Part shown: positions 53,029 to 61,504 of the stretch, in pieces
Position numbering within the stretch: position 1 is the first letter of the stretch
How the letters are laid out: each line of letters begins with the position of its first letter
NCBI RefSeq assembly: GCF_008710745.1
Contig: NZ_VYSA01000006.1
Location: 58,337-122,336, forward strand
Direction of reading: 5' to 3'
Length of the DNA: 64,000 nt
From: Microbacterium rhizomatis
GTDB lineage: Bacteria > Actinomycetota > Actinomycetes > Actinomycetales > Microbacteriaceae
Notes under the pieces: model-generated
What the model was told of the DNA's origin: nothing
Seen by the model: only the letters and a program-made list of their open reading frames with translations
Databases searched by the model: none
Translations under genes and position numbers: made by a program

Positions 53029-53063
53029 ACTTTCCTACATAAGCAAGTCGGATGTGCGCATAA
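53029..53063. promoter_or_regulatory. CATAAG motif upstream of the fused deglycosidases
   Basis: The motif ACTTTCCTACATAAG (53029-53043) is followed by GATGTGCGCATAA (53051-53063). The two-part layout repeats that of the importer/LysR region. On the minus strand TTGCTT and the following 17 bp align with the set-3 promoter, though the -10 is weaker. It lies about 80 bp before the start codon of the gene ending at 52951. Confidence 0.6.
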
Positions 53064-53167
53064 CCGTGGCGCGGGACCGGCAACCTCGCGGCGGTCGCAC
53101 AATAGAGCGTCAGCGAATCGCAGGCGAGTACTCTCGACTGCACCCCGTCCGAGGGAGAAGTGATCAG

Positions 53168-53344
53168 ATGAGCGGCTCTACTCCTCCGCCGTCGCCCGCC
53201 GAAGGCTCTCCGTCCGGCGACTCACCCGCTGGATCGCGCCGCGATCCGAGCGAATGGCTGGGTCTGGCGCGACCGGTGTCTTCCGCTGTCGCGCAGACGC
53301 AGCGACTGCTGCTCCAGCACATCCTGCAACGCCAGAAGCACTAG
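53168..53344 (+). CDS. Small proline/serine-rich protein (58 aa)
   Basis: ATG 53168 follows GGGAGAAG. The 58 residues are Pro/Ser/Gly-rich in the first half and end in a helical stretch (SSAVAQTQRLLLQHILQRQK). No family was recognised. It is convergent with the TetR gene, with 15 bp between stops. Confidence 0.5.
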   Translation: MSGSTPPPSPAEGSPSGDSPAGSRRDPSEWLGLARPVSSAVAQTQRLLLQHILQRQKH

Positions 53345-53359
53345 AGCGCCCGATCGACC

Positions 53360-53995
53360 TCAGACGGCGAGCGGGGCGGCAGGCGAAGGCGTGCGAACGT
53401 GCTTCGCGAGCCCGTCCAGCAGCAGGTTCACGCCGAAATCGAATGCCGCGGCCTGACCGAACGGCTGTGCGGCATCCTCGGCACGTACCGCATGAGCGGC
53501 GGCGATGACTCCCAGCGAATCGGCCTGCATGCGCTGCTGCTCGTGGGCGACGTGACCGAGCAGGAACTGCAGTATCGCGTCGGCGCCCGCATCCACGATG
53601 TACGCGTCGAAGTCACCGAGGCCCAGGGCTGCGCGGAGGCGCTCCCGGGCAGCGTTCCCGCCGAGTCCGAGCGCGAGTGAACTGGCGACCAGCTCGGCGC
53701 CGTCGCGATAGGCCAGAAGGGCCTCGCGGAGTGCTCGCGCCGCGGCGAGCGCCCGGCCGGCCCACGTATCGCCCTCCCGCTCCGGAGGAACGGGGGCACG
53801 GTCGAGGATGCGGTCGGACACCGCCGCCAGCAGGGTCTGCTTGTCGGTGAAGTGCCAGTAGAGGGCGCTCGGCTGCACGTCGAGGGCCCCGGCCAGCCGC
53901 CGCATCGTCACGTCCGCCAGGCCGGTCTCATCGAGGAGGCGCAGCGCGACCGCGATGACGTCTTCGCGCGAATTGCGCACCGCGCCTGGTGTCAT
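53360..53995 (-). CDS. TetR-family regulator of the biotin-uptake operon
   Basis: From ATG 53995 (GGGAG upstream) the protein is 211 residues. An N-terminal HTH (TGLADVTMRRLAGALDVQPS then ALYWHFTDKQTLLAAV) precedes a TetR_C_1-type ligand domain. It is divergent from bioY with two tandem palindromes between, so it likely represses bioY and its own gene. The usual biotin regulator in actinobacteria is BioQ, also TetR-type, and this may be its equivalent, which is inference. Confidence 0.87.
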   Translation of the reverse strand: MTPGAVRNSREDVIAVALRLLDETGLADVTMRRLAGALDVQPSALYWHFTDKQTLLAAVSDRILDRAPVPPEREGDTWAGRALAAARALREALLAYRDGAELVASSLALGLGGNAARERLRAALGLGDFDAYIVDAGADAILQFLLGHVAHEQQRMQADSLGVIAAAHAVRAEDAAQPFGQAAAFDFGVNLLLDGLAKHVRTPSPAAPLAV

Positions 53996-54039
53996 CCGGA
54001 CCACTCCCCTGCACTCGATCGAACTCCTTGACGCTAACA

Positions 54040-54067
54040 TGAACGGTGTTCAGGTGAACGGTGTTCA
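54040..54067. promoter_or_regulatory. Two tandem TetR-type operators
   Basis: TGAACGGTGTTCA occurs at 54040-54052 and again at 54055-54067, each an inverted repeat (TGAAC/GTTCA around GGT) with a 15-bp period. TTGACG at 54028-54033 may be the bioY -35 box. The site resembles the BioQ class of TetR operators known to control biotin genes. Confidence 0.8.
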
Positions 54068-54113
54068 TGTCGATCGCCGTGCCGACACCGCACCCTCTGC
54101 CCGGATCGGAATC

Positions 54114-54746
54114 ATGTCTCGCTCTTCGTCGATCGGCTTCTCCGATCTCACCCGCGTCGCCATCTTCGCCGCCCTGATCGCCACCCTCGGCATCCCCGGC
54201 TCGATCCCCGCCTTCGGCGGCGCGGTTCCGATCACCGCCCAGACCCTGGGCGTCATGCTCGCCGGCGCGGTCCTGGGGCCGTGGCTCGGCGCGACGGCGG
54301 TCATCGTATTCGAGGTGCTCGTGCTGATCGGGCTCCCCCTCCTCTCGGGCGGACGAGGCGGCGTCGCCGTGTTCGTGGGGCCATCCGCCGGCTATCTGCT
54401 CGGGTGGATCGCCGGGGCCTTCGTGATCGGCCTGATCCTGCGCACGGGCCGCCGCCGCCCGACGTGGTGGCGGACCGCTCTCGCGTGCTTCGTCGGAGGC
54501 GTCGCCGTCGTGTACGCGATCGGGGTGCCCGTGCAGTCGTTCGTCACCGGACTTCCCCTGGGCGCGACCGCGCTGTCGAGCCTCGTCTTCCTGCCGGGGG
54601 ACCTGATCAAGGTGGCTGTCGCGTCGGCGATCGTCGTGGCCCTGTGGCGGGCCTACCCCGCCGCCTTCCACCGCGTGGGCGTGGCTCAGCCCGCGGAGCG
54701 CGATCGGGTCGCTGCTGCAGCCGGAGGGGATGCGGGCTCGCGGTGA
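54114..54746 (+). CDS. bioY: Biotin ECF transporter S component BioY
   Basis: The start ATG 54114 lies after the operators and gives 210 residues. Five to six membrane helices include the BioY signatures GIPGSIPAFGGAVPITAQT and LGPWLGATAVI. BioY binds biotin with high affinity and works with the ATPase BioM and transmembrane BioN. An earlier in-frame ATG would put the operators inside the coding region and is unlikely. Confidence 0.93.
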   Translation: MSRSSSIGFSDLTRVAIFAALIATLGIPGSIPAFGGAVPITAQTLGVMLAGAVLGPWLGATAVIVFEVLVLIGLPLLSGGRGGVAVFVGPSAGYLLGWIAGAFVIGLILRTGRRRPTWWRTALACFVGGVAVVYAIGVPVQSFVTGLPLGATALSSLVFLPGDLIKVAVASAIVVALWRAYPAAFHRVGVAQPAERDRVAAAAGGDAGSR

Positions 54747-56053
54747 GAGCGCCCGGCCTGCGCCGCGGGGCGGTCGCACTCGACGCAGACGAGGTGTCGT
54801 CCCTCATCGCAGCGCGATCCGGCGCCGCCGCAGCTGCCGTCGTCGCGGGGAGAACGCTGGTACCGATCTCCGCGACGGATCCGATCGAGGCGGTCGCGAC
54901 CCTGCTCGCCGTGCGCGCGGCGAGCGGTATCGGGATCATCACCGACGACCGCTCGGGCCCCGACCGCCGGGCCCGAGCGCTGCTGTGCTCCGGCACCGCC
55001 GAGGCAGCGGCGGTCCGGCAGGCGCCGCAATCGATCGACGGACGCCCCGCATGGGCATCCTTCACGTCGGGGAGCAGCGGCTCGCCTCGGCTGCTGCTGC
55101 GCACCGACCGCTCGTGGGCCGACTCGTTTCCTGCCGTCGGGTCCTTGCTCGCGCTGGACGGCGATGACACCGTCCTCCTCCCCGCGCCCCTGTCATCCTC
55201 CCTCTCGCTCTTCTCGGTTGCCCACGCGGCGGCAACGGGAATCCCCCTCCGCTTTCCGGCACACGCAGCGCTCGTGGCCGAGGACATCACCGACGCGACG
55301 ATCACCCACACCACGCCGCACGGACTCCGCGCGATCATCGAGCTGATCGAGGGCGGCAGTGCGCATCGGCTCCGAGCCGCGCTCGTCGGCGGCGACGCGC
55401 TGGATCGGGGCCTGCGCGATCGTGCCGAGAGTCACGGCATCCGCACCATCGCCTACTACGGCGCCGCCGAACTGTCGTTCGTCGCGATCGACGTCGACGG
55501 CCGGGGCCATCGGCCGTTCCCCGGCGTCGACGTGCAGATCCGCGACGGCGAGTTGTGGGTGAGGTCGCCCTACCTCGCGCTCGGGTACCTCGGCGCCGAC
55601 GGGGGAGCCTTCCGGCATGACTCGGACGGATGGGCGACGGTGGGAGACCGTGCCGCCTTCGCCGGGGCTCGCTCCTCGTCCGGCGATGACGGTCCGCGCA
55701 TCGTGCTGCGCGGACGTCGCGATGCGGCCATCCAGACCTCGTCGGCGACCGTCATCCCCGCGGATGTCGAGGCAGCCCTTCGAGCGGTCGACGGTGTCCA
55801 GGATGCTGTCGCCTTCGCCATCCCTCACTCCCGAGCCGGATCGCTCGTCGGTGTGACCGTGCAGTTCGCGGCGCACGGCGCGCCTCTCACGTCCGCCGAC
55901 CTGCGCGATCGAGTGCGGTCGATGCTCACGCTGACGCACCTCCCGAGGCGCTGGTTCGTCAGCCCAGAGCTGCCGCGCACACCATCGGGCAAGCCCGAAC
56001 GTTCGAGGATCCGCGACGAAGCGCTGAGCGGACGGACGGCGAGACTTGACTGA
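54743..56053 (+). CDS. AMP-binding acyl-CoA synthetase-like ligase
   Basis: The GTG at 54743 overlaps the bioY stop (GTGA) and gives 436 residues. The ATP loop is SFTSGSSGSPRLL (about 107-119, with TSGSSGSPR in place of the usual TSGTTGxPK), later YYGAAELSF (the A5 motif) and GWATVGDRAAF with RGRRDAAIQTSSATVIPADV (the A7/A8 region). The catalytic Lys near the end is in RTPSGKPERS. Similar ligases sit in biotin-uptake operons of actinobacteria, perhaps activating a pimelate-like precursor. The true substrate is unknown. Confidence 0.8.
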   Translation: MRAPGLRRGAVALDADEVSSLIAARSGAAAAAVVAGRTLVPISATDPIEAVATLLAVRAASGIGIITDDRSGPDRRARALLCSGTAEAAAVRQAPQSIDGRPAWASFTSGSSGSPRLLLRTDRSWADSFPAVGSLLALDGDDTVLLPAPLSSSLSLFSVAHAAATGIPLRFPAHAALVAEDITDATITHTTPHGLRAIIELIEGGSAHRLRAALVGGDALDRGLRDRAESHGIRTIAYYGAAELSFVAIDVDGRGHRPFPGVDVQIRDGELWVRSPYLALGYLGADGGAFRHDSDGWATVGDRAAFAGARSSSGDDGPRIVLRGRRDAAIQTSSATVIPADVEAALRAVDGVQDAVAFAIPHSRAGSLVGVTVQFAAHGAPLTSADLRDRVRSMLTLTHLPRRWFVSPELPRTPSGKPERSRIRDEALSGRTARLD

Positions 56054-57224
56054 GTCCGCGACCCGGCCGGACGGCGTCCCCGTGATCGTCGCCGCGCGCA
56101 GGACCCCGATCTCCACGGCCGGCGGGCGCCTGTCACGGTTCGGCGTCGAGGGACTGGCCGCCGCGGCCCTCCGCAGCGCAGCCGCCGACGCGGCGATCGC
56201 GACGGGAAGGGACATAGCGGTGGGCGACGTCATCCTGGGCAACTGCATGGGGCCCGGCGGAAACATCGCGCGACTGGGGGCGCTCGCCGCGGGATTCGAC
56301 CTGACAGTACCCGGCATGACCGTCGATCGGCAGTGCGGGAGCGGCCTGGCCGCCGTGGCGACGGCTGCGGATGCGATCCGCGCGGGTGAGGCGCGCATGA
56401 TCCTCGCCGGAGGCGCCGAAAGCGCCTCGACCGCGCCCCTGCGCATCGCCGATGGCAGGGCCTATCCCCGCGCGGCCTTCGCCCCCGCGGGCTTCCCGGA
56501 TCCCGAGATGGGCCCCGCGGCGGAAGCGCTGGCCGCCCATGACGACATCGATCGCGGGGCGCAGGATGCGTACGCCCTCCGCAGCCACAACCTCGCGCGC
56601 GCCGCCGAGCTCTCCGGCCGCTTCGACGCCGAGATCGTGCCGGTGGGCGGCGTGCACCACGACGACGGACCCCGCGACGGACTGGAGCGGATGCTGTCGC
56701 GCTTCGCGCCGCTCCACCCCGGCCAGGCGCCCGACGGGGTCGGCACCGTCACGGCGGGCAACTCCTGCCGCATCAGTGACGGAGCGGCCGCCGTCGCCCT
56801 CGTCCCGGCATCCGCGCGGCGTGGCGCACCCGGCCTCGCGGTCATCGGACACGCGACGGTGGGCTGTGATCCGGCGCTCCCCGGCGTCGGGCCGGTCGCG
56901 GCTGTCGAACGTCTGCTCGGGATGACGCGGGTCACCCTCGACGACGTCGCCGCGATCGAGATCGTCGAGGCGTTCGCGGCGCAGGCCCTCGCCGTGCTCG
57001 GCCGCCTCGGTCTGCGCACCGGGGAGGGGATCGACCCGCGCGTCTGCGCCGACGGCGGTGCGCTGGCCCTCGGACATCCGTGGGGCGCGAGCGGGGCGAT
57101 CGGCATCGTCAGGCTCTTCTCCCGTCTGGTCCGCTCGGGGGCACCTGCGGGCACTCGAGGACTCGCGATGGCCGCGGTCGGCGGCGGGATGGGCGTCGCC
57201 CTGCTCGTCGAGGTCGTGCGATGA
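56046..57224 (+). CDS. Thiolase-family protein lacking two canonical active-site residues
   Basis: The 392 residues start at TTG 56046, overlapping the ligase stop. The nucleophile Cys is present in TVDRQCGSGLAAVAT (about 88-102) and the His in ALGHPWGASGA (about 347). Two motifs differ: EIVEAFAAQALAV has Val where the usual NEAF Asn stands, and AMAAVGGGMGVA has Ala where the CxGGGxG catalytic base Cys belongs. Without that base the thiolytic or Claisen reaction would be impaired, so a ligase-coupled acyl transfer is possible. It is translationally coupled on both sides. Confidence 0.82.
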   Translation: MTESATRPDGVPVIVAARRTPISTAGGRLSRFGVEGLAAAALRSAAADAAIATGRDIAVGDVILGNCMGPGGNIARLGALAAGFDLTVPGMTVDRQCGSGLAAVATAADAIRAGEARMILAGGAESASTAPLRIADGRAYPRAAFAPAGFPDPEMGPAAEALAAHDDIDRGAQDAYALRSHNLARAAELSGRFDAEIVPVGGVHHDDGPRDGLERMLSRFAPLHPGQAPDGVGTVTAGNSCRISDGAAAVALVPASARRGAPGLAVIGHATVGCDPALPGVGPVAAVERLLGMTRVTLDDVAAIEIVEAFAAQALAVLGRLGLRTGEGIDPRVCADGGALALGHPWGASGAIGIVRLFSRLVRSGAPAGTRGLAMAAVGGGMGVALLVEVVR

Positions 57225-57907
57225 CGGCGTCGATCGCGCTCTCGGGCGTCGCCGTCGATCGCGGAGGGCGACGCATCCTCGAGGATGTCTCGGTGCAGCT
57301 CGACCAGCGCCGCATCGCGGTCGTCGGCGCGAACGGCTCGGGGAAGTCGACGTTCGCACGTCTCCTCAACGGGCTGGTCACCGCGTCCTCCGGATCGATC
57401 TCGGTACACGGACTCGACCCCGCACGCGAGGGCAGGGCCCTCAGGCGCCGGGTCGGCTTCGTCTTCAGCAACCCGGACGCCCAGATCATCATGCCGACCG
57501 TGGCCGAAGACGTCGCCTTCTCGCTCCGTGGACGCGGACTCGATCATCGGTCGAGCGAGGACCGTGTCGCTGCGGCGCTGGACGCCGTGGGCCTCACAGC
57601 CCTCGCCGAACAGTCGGCGCACAGCCTGTCGGGCGGCCAGAAGCAGCTGCTCGCGCTGGCCGCGATCCTCGTCACCGAGCCCGACCTGATCATCGCCGAC
57701 GAACCGACCGCCCTCCTCGACATGGCGAACGCCCGACGCATCGTCGATCACCTCTTCGACGCGACCTTGCGACAGCTCGTGCTCGTGACCCACGACCTCC
57801 GGCTCGCCGCTCGCTGCGACATCGCGCTGCGCTTCGACGGCGGGCGCCTGGTCGATGCCGGATCTCCGGAGAAGATCATCGCCGACTACGAGCGGACAGC
57901 GGCATGA
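57221..57907 (+). CDS. bioM: Energy-coupling factor ATPase BioM
   Basis: The 228-residue ABC ATPase has Walker A GANGSGKST (about 37-45), the Q-loop stretch FSNPDAQI, signature LSGGQKQLLALA, Walker B DLIIADEP and the switch His in LVTHDL. The family relationship is to CbiO/EcfA. It overlaps the thiolase and bioN genes by four bases each and is the motor for biotin uptake. Confidence 0.92.
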   Translation: MTASIALSGVAVDRGGRRILEDVSVQLDQRRIAVVGANGSGKSTFARLLNGLVTASSGSISVHGLDPAREGRALRRRVGFVFSNPDAQIIMPTVAEDVAFSLRGRGLDHRSSEDRVAAALDAVGLTALAEQSAHSLSGGQKQLLALAAILVTEPDLIIADEPTALLDMANARRIVDHLFDATLRQLVLVTHDLRLAARCDIALRFDGGRLVDAGSPEKIIADYERTAA

Positions 57908-58500
57908 TCTCGCTGTACCGGCCGGGTGACAGCGTCCTGCATCGCCTTCCGGCAGGGGTGAAGATCCTCGCGTTCGCCGTCATCGCGGTCGCCGTGAGCG
58001 TCTTGGCCGCCTCCCCGATCGGGCTCGGCGTCGCTGCCGTACTGACGATCTGCGTGTACGCGCTGGGGGGGTTCGGGCCGCGTGAACTCGTGCGGCAGGC
58101 GCTCGCCATCAAATGGGTGGTCGTGGTGATGCTCCTCACCCAGCTCGTCTTCCTGCCGCCCGTCACCGCGCTCACCAACACGGGGCGCGTCGTGGTCGTC
58201 GTCGTGCTCGCGTCGCTGATCACGCTCACCACACGGGTGCCGGCGGTCCTGGACAGCGTCGAGCGCGGGCTCGCTCCGCTCCGCCGGCTCGGCGCGGACC
58301 CGGCGGCGGTCGGGCTCGTGCTCGCCCTCACGATCACCGCGATCCCGGTGATCGCCGGGTTCGCCACCGCGATCCGTGAGGCTCAACGTGCTCGGGGCGT
58401 GCGGGTCGGACCGCACACTGCCGTGGTGCCTCTCCTGGTCATGTCGATCAAGCACTCCGATGAACTCGCCGAGGCTCTGGCTGCTCGCGGGGTCCAGTAG
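57904..58500 (+). CDS. bioN: Energy-coupling factor transmembrane protein BioN (EcfT)
   Basis: The 198 residues contain four to five membrane helices and the two EcfT coupling motifs, AQRARGV and ALAARGV, near the end. They contact the ATPase. It completes the bioY-ligase-thiolase-bioM-bioN operon and ends 15 bp before the convergent lactonase gene. Confidence 0.92.
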   Translation: MISLYRPGDSVLHRLPAGVKILAFAVIAVAVSVLAASPIGLGVAAVLTICVYALGGFGPRELVRQALAIKWVVVVMLLTQLVFLPPVTALTNTGRVVVVVVLASLITLTTRVPAVLDSVERGLAPLRRLGADPAAVGLVLALTITAIPVIAGFATAIREAQRARGVRVGPHTAVVPLLVMSIKHSDELAEALAARGVQ

Positions 58501-58515
58501 CGCCCCGCCCCCTGC

Positions 58516-59433
58516 TCAGCCGCGCCCGCGCACCGATGTACGCAGTGAGTAGAGGCTGGTCGTCGCCGTCAGGAAGAGGATGTTGCGCTGCACCCCGCCG
58601 AACTCGAGGTTCGAGACGGGCTCGGGCACGTCGATCCGCAGCAATTCGACACCCTCGTCATCGAAGCAGCTGACGCCGTCGCGCGTGGCCGCCCAGATCC
58701 GCCCGGCGGAGTCGACGCGGATCCCGTCGAAGCCGCGACCGTCACGCACGAGGGTGCGTCCCGTGCTCATGACGTCATCGGCGCCCGGGTCAAGCGCCGA
58801 GATCGTGTCGCGCTCGCTGTCGACGACGTAGAGGACCCGCTCCGCGGCACCGAATGCGAGCCCGTTGGGCTGGGCGAACCCGCCCGAGACCAGGACGGGG
58901 TCCGCCGAACCCTCGGTCCACCTGTACAGACCGCATAGGTCCTGGTCCGGGACCGCCTCGTGCCCCTCGTAGTCACTCACGATGCCGTAGGTCGGGTCGG
59001 TGAACCAGATCTCGCCGGCCGCGCTGACGACGACATCGTTCGGACTGTTCAGCCTGCCGCCTCGGTAGGACGATGCGATCACCACCTCACTCCCGTCGTG
59101 CTCGCGCCTGACGACCGCACGATCACCGTGCAGGCAGGTCACGAGGCGTCCCACCGGATCGTGGGTGCGACCGTTCGCGAAGCGCGACGGCTGATCGAAC
59201 ACGGTGACCGCGCCGCTCATCCCGTCCAGACGCAGCGTCCGGTCGTTCGGGATGTCGCTGAAGAGCACGTAGCGGCCCTGAGCAGAGTACGAGGGTCCTT
59301 CGAGCCACCTGCCGCCCGTGAAGTGCACGCGCAGATGGGCGTCCGTACGCACGCGGCTCATGCGTTCATCGAGCACGGTCAGCCGGGCGGGAACCGTTGC
59401 GTCCGGTCGGTGCCCGCGGCGGTTCTCAGGCAC
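58516..59433 (-). CDS. SMP-30/gluconolactonase family lactonase
   Basis: From GTG 59433, overlapping the dehydrogenase stop, the protein is 305 residues. The six-bladed propeller metal site is visible in GGRWLEGPSYSAQG (Glu), GRLNSPNDVVVSA (Asn), AQPNGLAFGAAE (Asn) and GRGFDGIRVDSAG (Asp). Such enzymes hydrolyse aldonolactones such as gluconolactone or gulonolactone. Paired with the dehydrogenase and isomerase it suggests a sugar-acid pathway. Confidence 0.88.
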   Translation of the reverse strand: MPENRRGHRPDATVPARLTVLDERMSRVRTDAHLRVHFTGGRWLEGPSYSAQGRYVLFSDIPNDRTLRLDGMSGAVTVFDQPSRFANGRTHDPVGRLVTCLHGDRAVVRREHDGSEVVIASSYRGGRLNSPNDVVVSAAGEIWFTDPTYGIVSDYEGHEAVPDQDLCGLYRWTEGSADPVLVSGGFAQPNGLAFGAAERVLYVVDSERDTISALDPGADDVMSTGRTLVRDGRGFDGIRVDSAGRIWAATRDGVSCFDDEGVELLRIDVPEPVSNLEFGGVQRNILFLTATTSLYSLRTSVRGRG

Positions 59434-60397
59434 GTCGCTCGATCGGCGACGGCCCCGCCTCGGCCCGCAGGCGCACGAGTGCGCTGTACACCTTGCCTCG
59501 GTAGGCCTCGAGCTCTCGCACCCGCTCGGCATCGATGTCGCCGGTCAGGCCGCTCCCCGACTTGACGCCGAAGCGCCCCTCCGACACGGCATCGAGGATG
59601 AGCTGCGGGGGCGCCATGCGCTCGCCGTATGCCCCCTGCAGGGTGCGGAATCCGTCGGCGTACACGTCGAGCCCCGCCATGTCGGCGATCGCGAAGGGCC
59701 CGAAGAACGCCAGACGGAATCCGAACGTCGTCCTGACGATGGTGTCGACGTCGTCGACCGTGGCGACCCCCTCCTCGACGATGGCGGATGCTTCCTTCAA
59801 GAGGGCGTACTGCAGACGATTGAGGACGAAGCCCGGGACGTCGCCGACCCTGGCGCCCGATCTGCCCGCGGCGGCGAGCAGTTCCTTCACCACGTCCACG
59901 GCCCGCGGATCGGTGTGACGCCCCATGATGAGCTCGACTCCGGGAACGAACGGCGCCGGGTTGCTCCAGTGGACGTTCAGGAAGCGCTCCGGGCCCTGGA
60001 CGGCCACGTCGAGTTCGTGAACGGGCAGCGTCGATGTGTTGCTGCCGATGATGGCGTCGGGCTTCGCGGCGCGCGAGATCCTGCCGAGCACGTCGTGCTT
60101 GACGGCGAGCACCTCCGAGACCGCCTCCTGGATGTAGTCGGCATGCGCCACGGCGCTCTCGATGTCGGCCGCGACCGAGAGGTGGGAGCGCACCGCCTCT
60201 GCGGCTCCGGGCTCGAACTCCCCCGTCCCCTCGAAGCGCTCGGCCTCGTCGACCAGCCGGCGCCCCGCTGCGGCGGCGGCCTCCGCCGAGACATCCGCGA
60301 TCACGACGGGATACCCGGCTCGCGCCAAGGATTGAGCGATGCCGCCGCCCATGTACCCCGCGCCGACCACGGCGACGCTGCGGATGCTGTCGATCAT
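59426..60397 (-). CDS. 3-hydroxyacyl-CoA dehydrogenase family protein (L-gulonate 3-dehydrogenase-like)
   Basis: The 323 residues start with VAVVGAGYMGGGIAQSLARA (NAD loop). Other motifs are IIGSNTSTLPVHELD, NVHWSNPAPFVPGVELI (catalytic His) and RVGDVPGFVLNRLQYALLKE with the catalytic Asn. The length equals that of lambda-crystallin/L-gulonate 3-dehydrogenases rather than fatty acid enzymes, and the neighbouring lactonase supports a sugar-acid substrate. Confidence 0.87.
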   Translation of the reverse strand: MIDSIRSVAVVGAGYMGGGIAQSLARAGYPVVIADVSAEAAAAAGRRLVDEAERFEGTGEFEPGAAEAVRSHLSVAADIESAVAHADYIQEAVSEVLAVKHDVLGRISRAAKPDAIIGSNTSTLPVHELDVAVQGPERFLNVHWSNPAPFVPGVELIMGRHTDPRAVDVVKELLAAAGRSGARVGDVPGFVLNRLQYALLKEASAIVEEGVATVDDVDTIVRTTFGFRLAFFGPFAIADMAGLDVYADGFRTLQGAYGERMAPPQLILDAVSEGRFGVKSGSGLTGDIDAERVRELEAYRGKVYSALVRLRAEAGPSPIERRA

Positions 60398-60404
60398 TCC
60401 GTCC

Positions 60405-61316
60405 TCATTCCGGTAGGTGTCGCTGCGGCAGGATCGAGCGCAGGTAGTCACGGTTGCCCGCGCTGACGCTGAGGCCGTCGCCACCGTAGTTCTCGACGCA
60501 GAACGCCCCCGAGAATCCCGCGGATATCGCGACGGCGATCGCCGTGCGGTAGTCGATCACGCCGAGCGCCATCGAGGTGGGCGTGGTCATCGCGGCGCCC
60601 GTGGTGAAGTCTTCAGCGCGGGCGTAGTTCTTGACGTGCCAGTACCGGGCGTACGGCGCTGTTGCCGAGATGATCTCGAGCCACGGTTCCACCGGTCCGT
60701 AGCGGCGGACGAGGTTGCCGAGGTCGGGATTGATCCCGACCGCGGGGCTGCCGATGTCTTGGACGAGCCGGACGGCCCCCGCGGCCGTGCCGAGGTACGT
60801 GTCCTCGTACAGCTCGAGCGAGATCTCGACTCCCACCGACTCGGCATGAGCACCGAGCTCCTGGAAGCGCGTCACCGCGCGCCGCCACGTCGCCTCGTCG
60901 TCCGGATCGGCGGGTCCGGGCGCTGTCCAGAACCACAGGGCGGTCTGCTGCGCGGGAGTGAGCGGGCGCATCAGCGCGAGAGACACATGGCGAGCCCCCA
61001 GGGCGGCGGCCGTGTCGATCACGCGATGACTGTAGGCGAGGTTCTCGTCGCCGCTCTCGGGGTCGATCACGCTCCGACGAGCGGTGGAGATGGCGGGGAT
61101 GCGCAGGCCGGCGTCGGCCACGGCATCCATGAAATCCGCCAGCCGCGATGGCGTGAGATCGGCCACGCGCACCCACGAGTCCGTCGGATCGACGTCGGTG
61201 AATCCGGCGCGCGAGACCTGATCGAGCGCGGCGCGCCAGATGTCGACGGGGGCGTCGTGCTGCCCGGGGAAGTTGAGCATCGCTGCCGCGATCACCCAGT
61301 CGTCGGCGTCACTCAT
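60405..61316 (-). CDS. Sugar phosphate isomerase/epimerase family TIM barrel (fourth isomerase, separate operon)
   Basis: The 303-residue protein begins MSDADDWVIAAAMLNFPGQ. Metal-site residues are Glu in VEISLELYEDTYLG, Asp in GINPDLGNLVRR, His in ARYWHVKNYAR and Glu in GAFCVENYGGDG. It is the first gene of the lactonase-dehydrogenase unit, with seven bases to the next start. A sugar-acid or keto-sugar isomerase role fits context. Confidence 0.82.
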   Translation of the reverse strand: MSDADDWVIAAAMLNFPGQHDAPVDIWRAALDQVSRAGFTDVDPTDSWVRVADLTPSRLADFMDAVADAGLRIPAISTARRSVIDPESGDENLAYSHRVIDTAAALGARHVSLALMRPLTPAQQTALWFWTAPGPADPDDEATWRRAVTRFQELGAHAESVGVEISLELYEDTYLGTAAGAVRLVQDIGSPAVGINPDLGNLVRRYGPVEPWLEIISATAPYARYWHVKNYARAEDFTTGAAMTTPTSMALGVIDYRTAIAVAISAGFSGAFCVENYGGDGLSVSAGNRDYLRSILPQRHLPE

Positions 61317-61393
61317 CGCGGGCATCCGTCACCACCGATCCTCTCGCGGTCGATGCCGGAAAGCGTCGGCGTCGACTCTGCTGTGAGGCTATT

Positions 61394-61408
61394 ACCTATC
61401 AGACAGGT
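61394..61408. promoter_or_regulatory. Candidate FadR/GntR operator in the divergent region
   Basis: ACCTATC-A-GACAGGT is an imperfect palindrome with one mismatch per arm. It lies in the 188-bp gap between the isomerase and the GntR-type gene, so it could control both. Confidence 0.5.
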
Positions 61409-61504
61409 TCGCAACGTGATCGTCATTCAGCTTCCTCGCGATCCCCGCGAAGTCAAGGGCGATGGCACTCGCAGGCTCAGGACAGATCAGCGTAGAGTTC
61501 GGGT

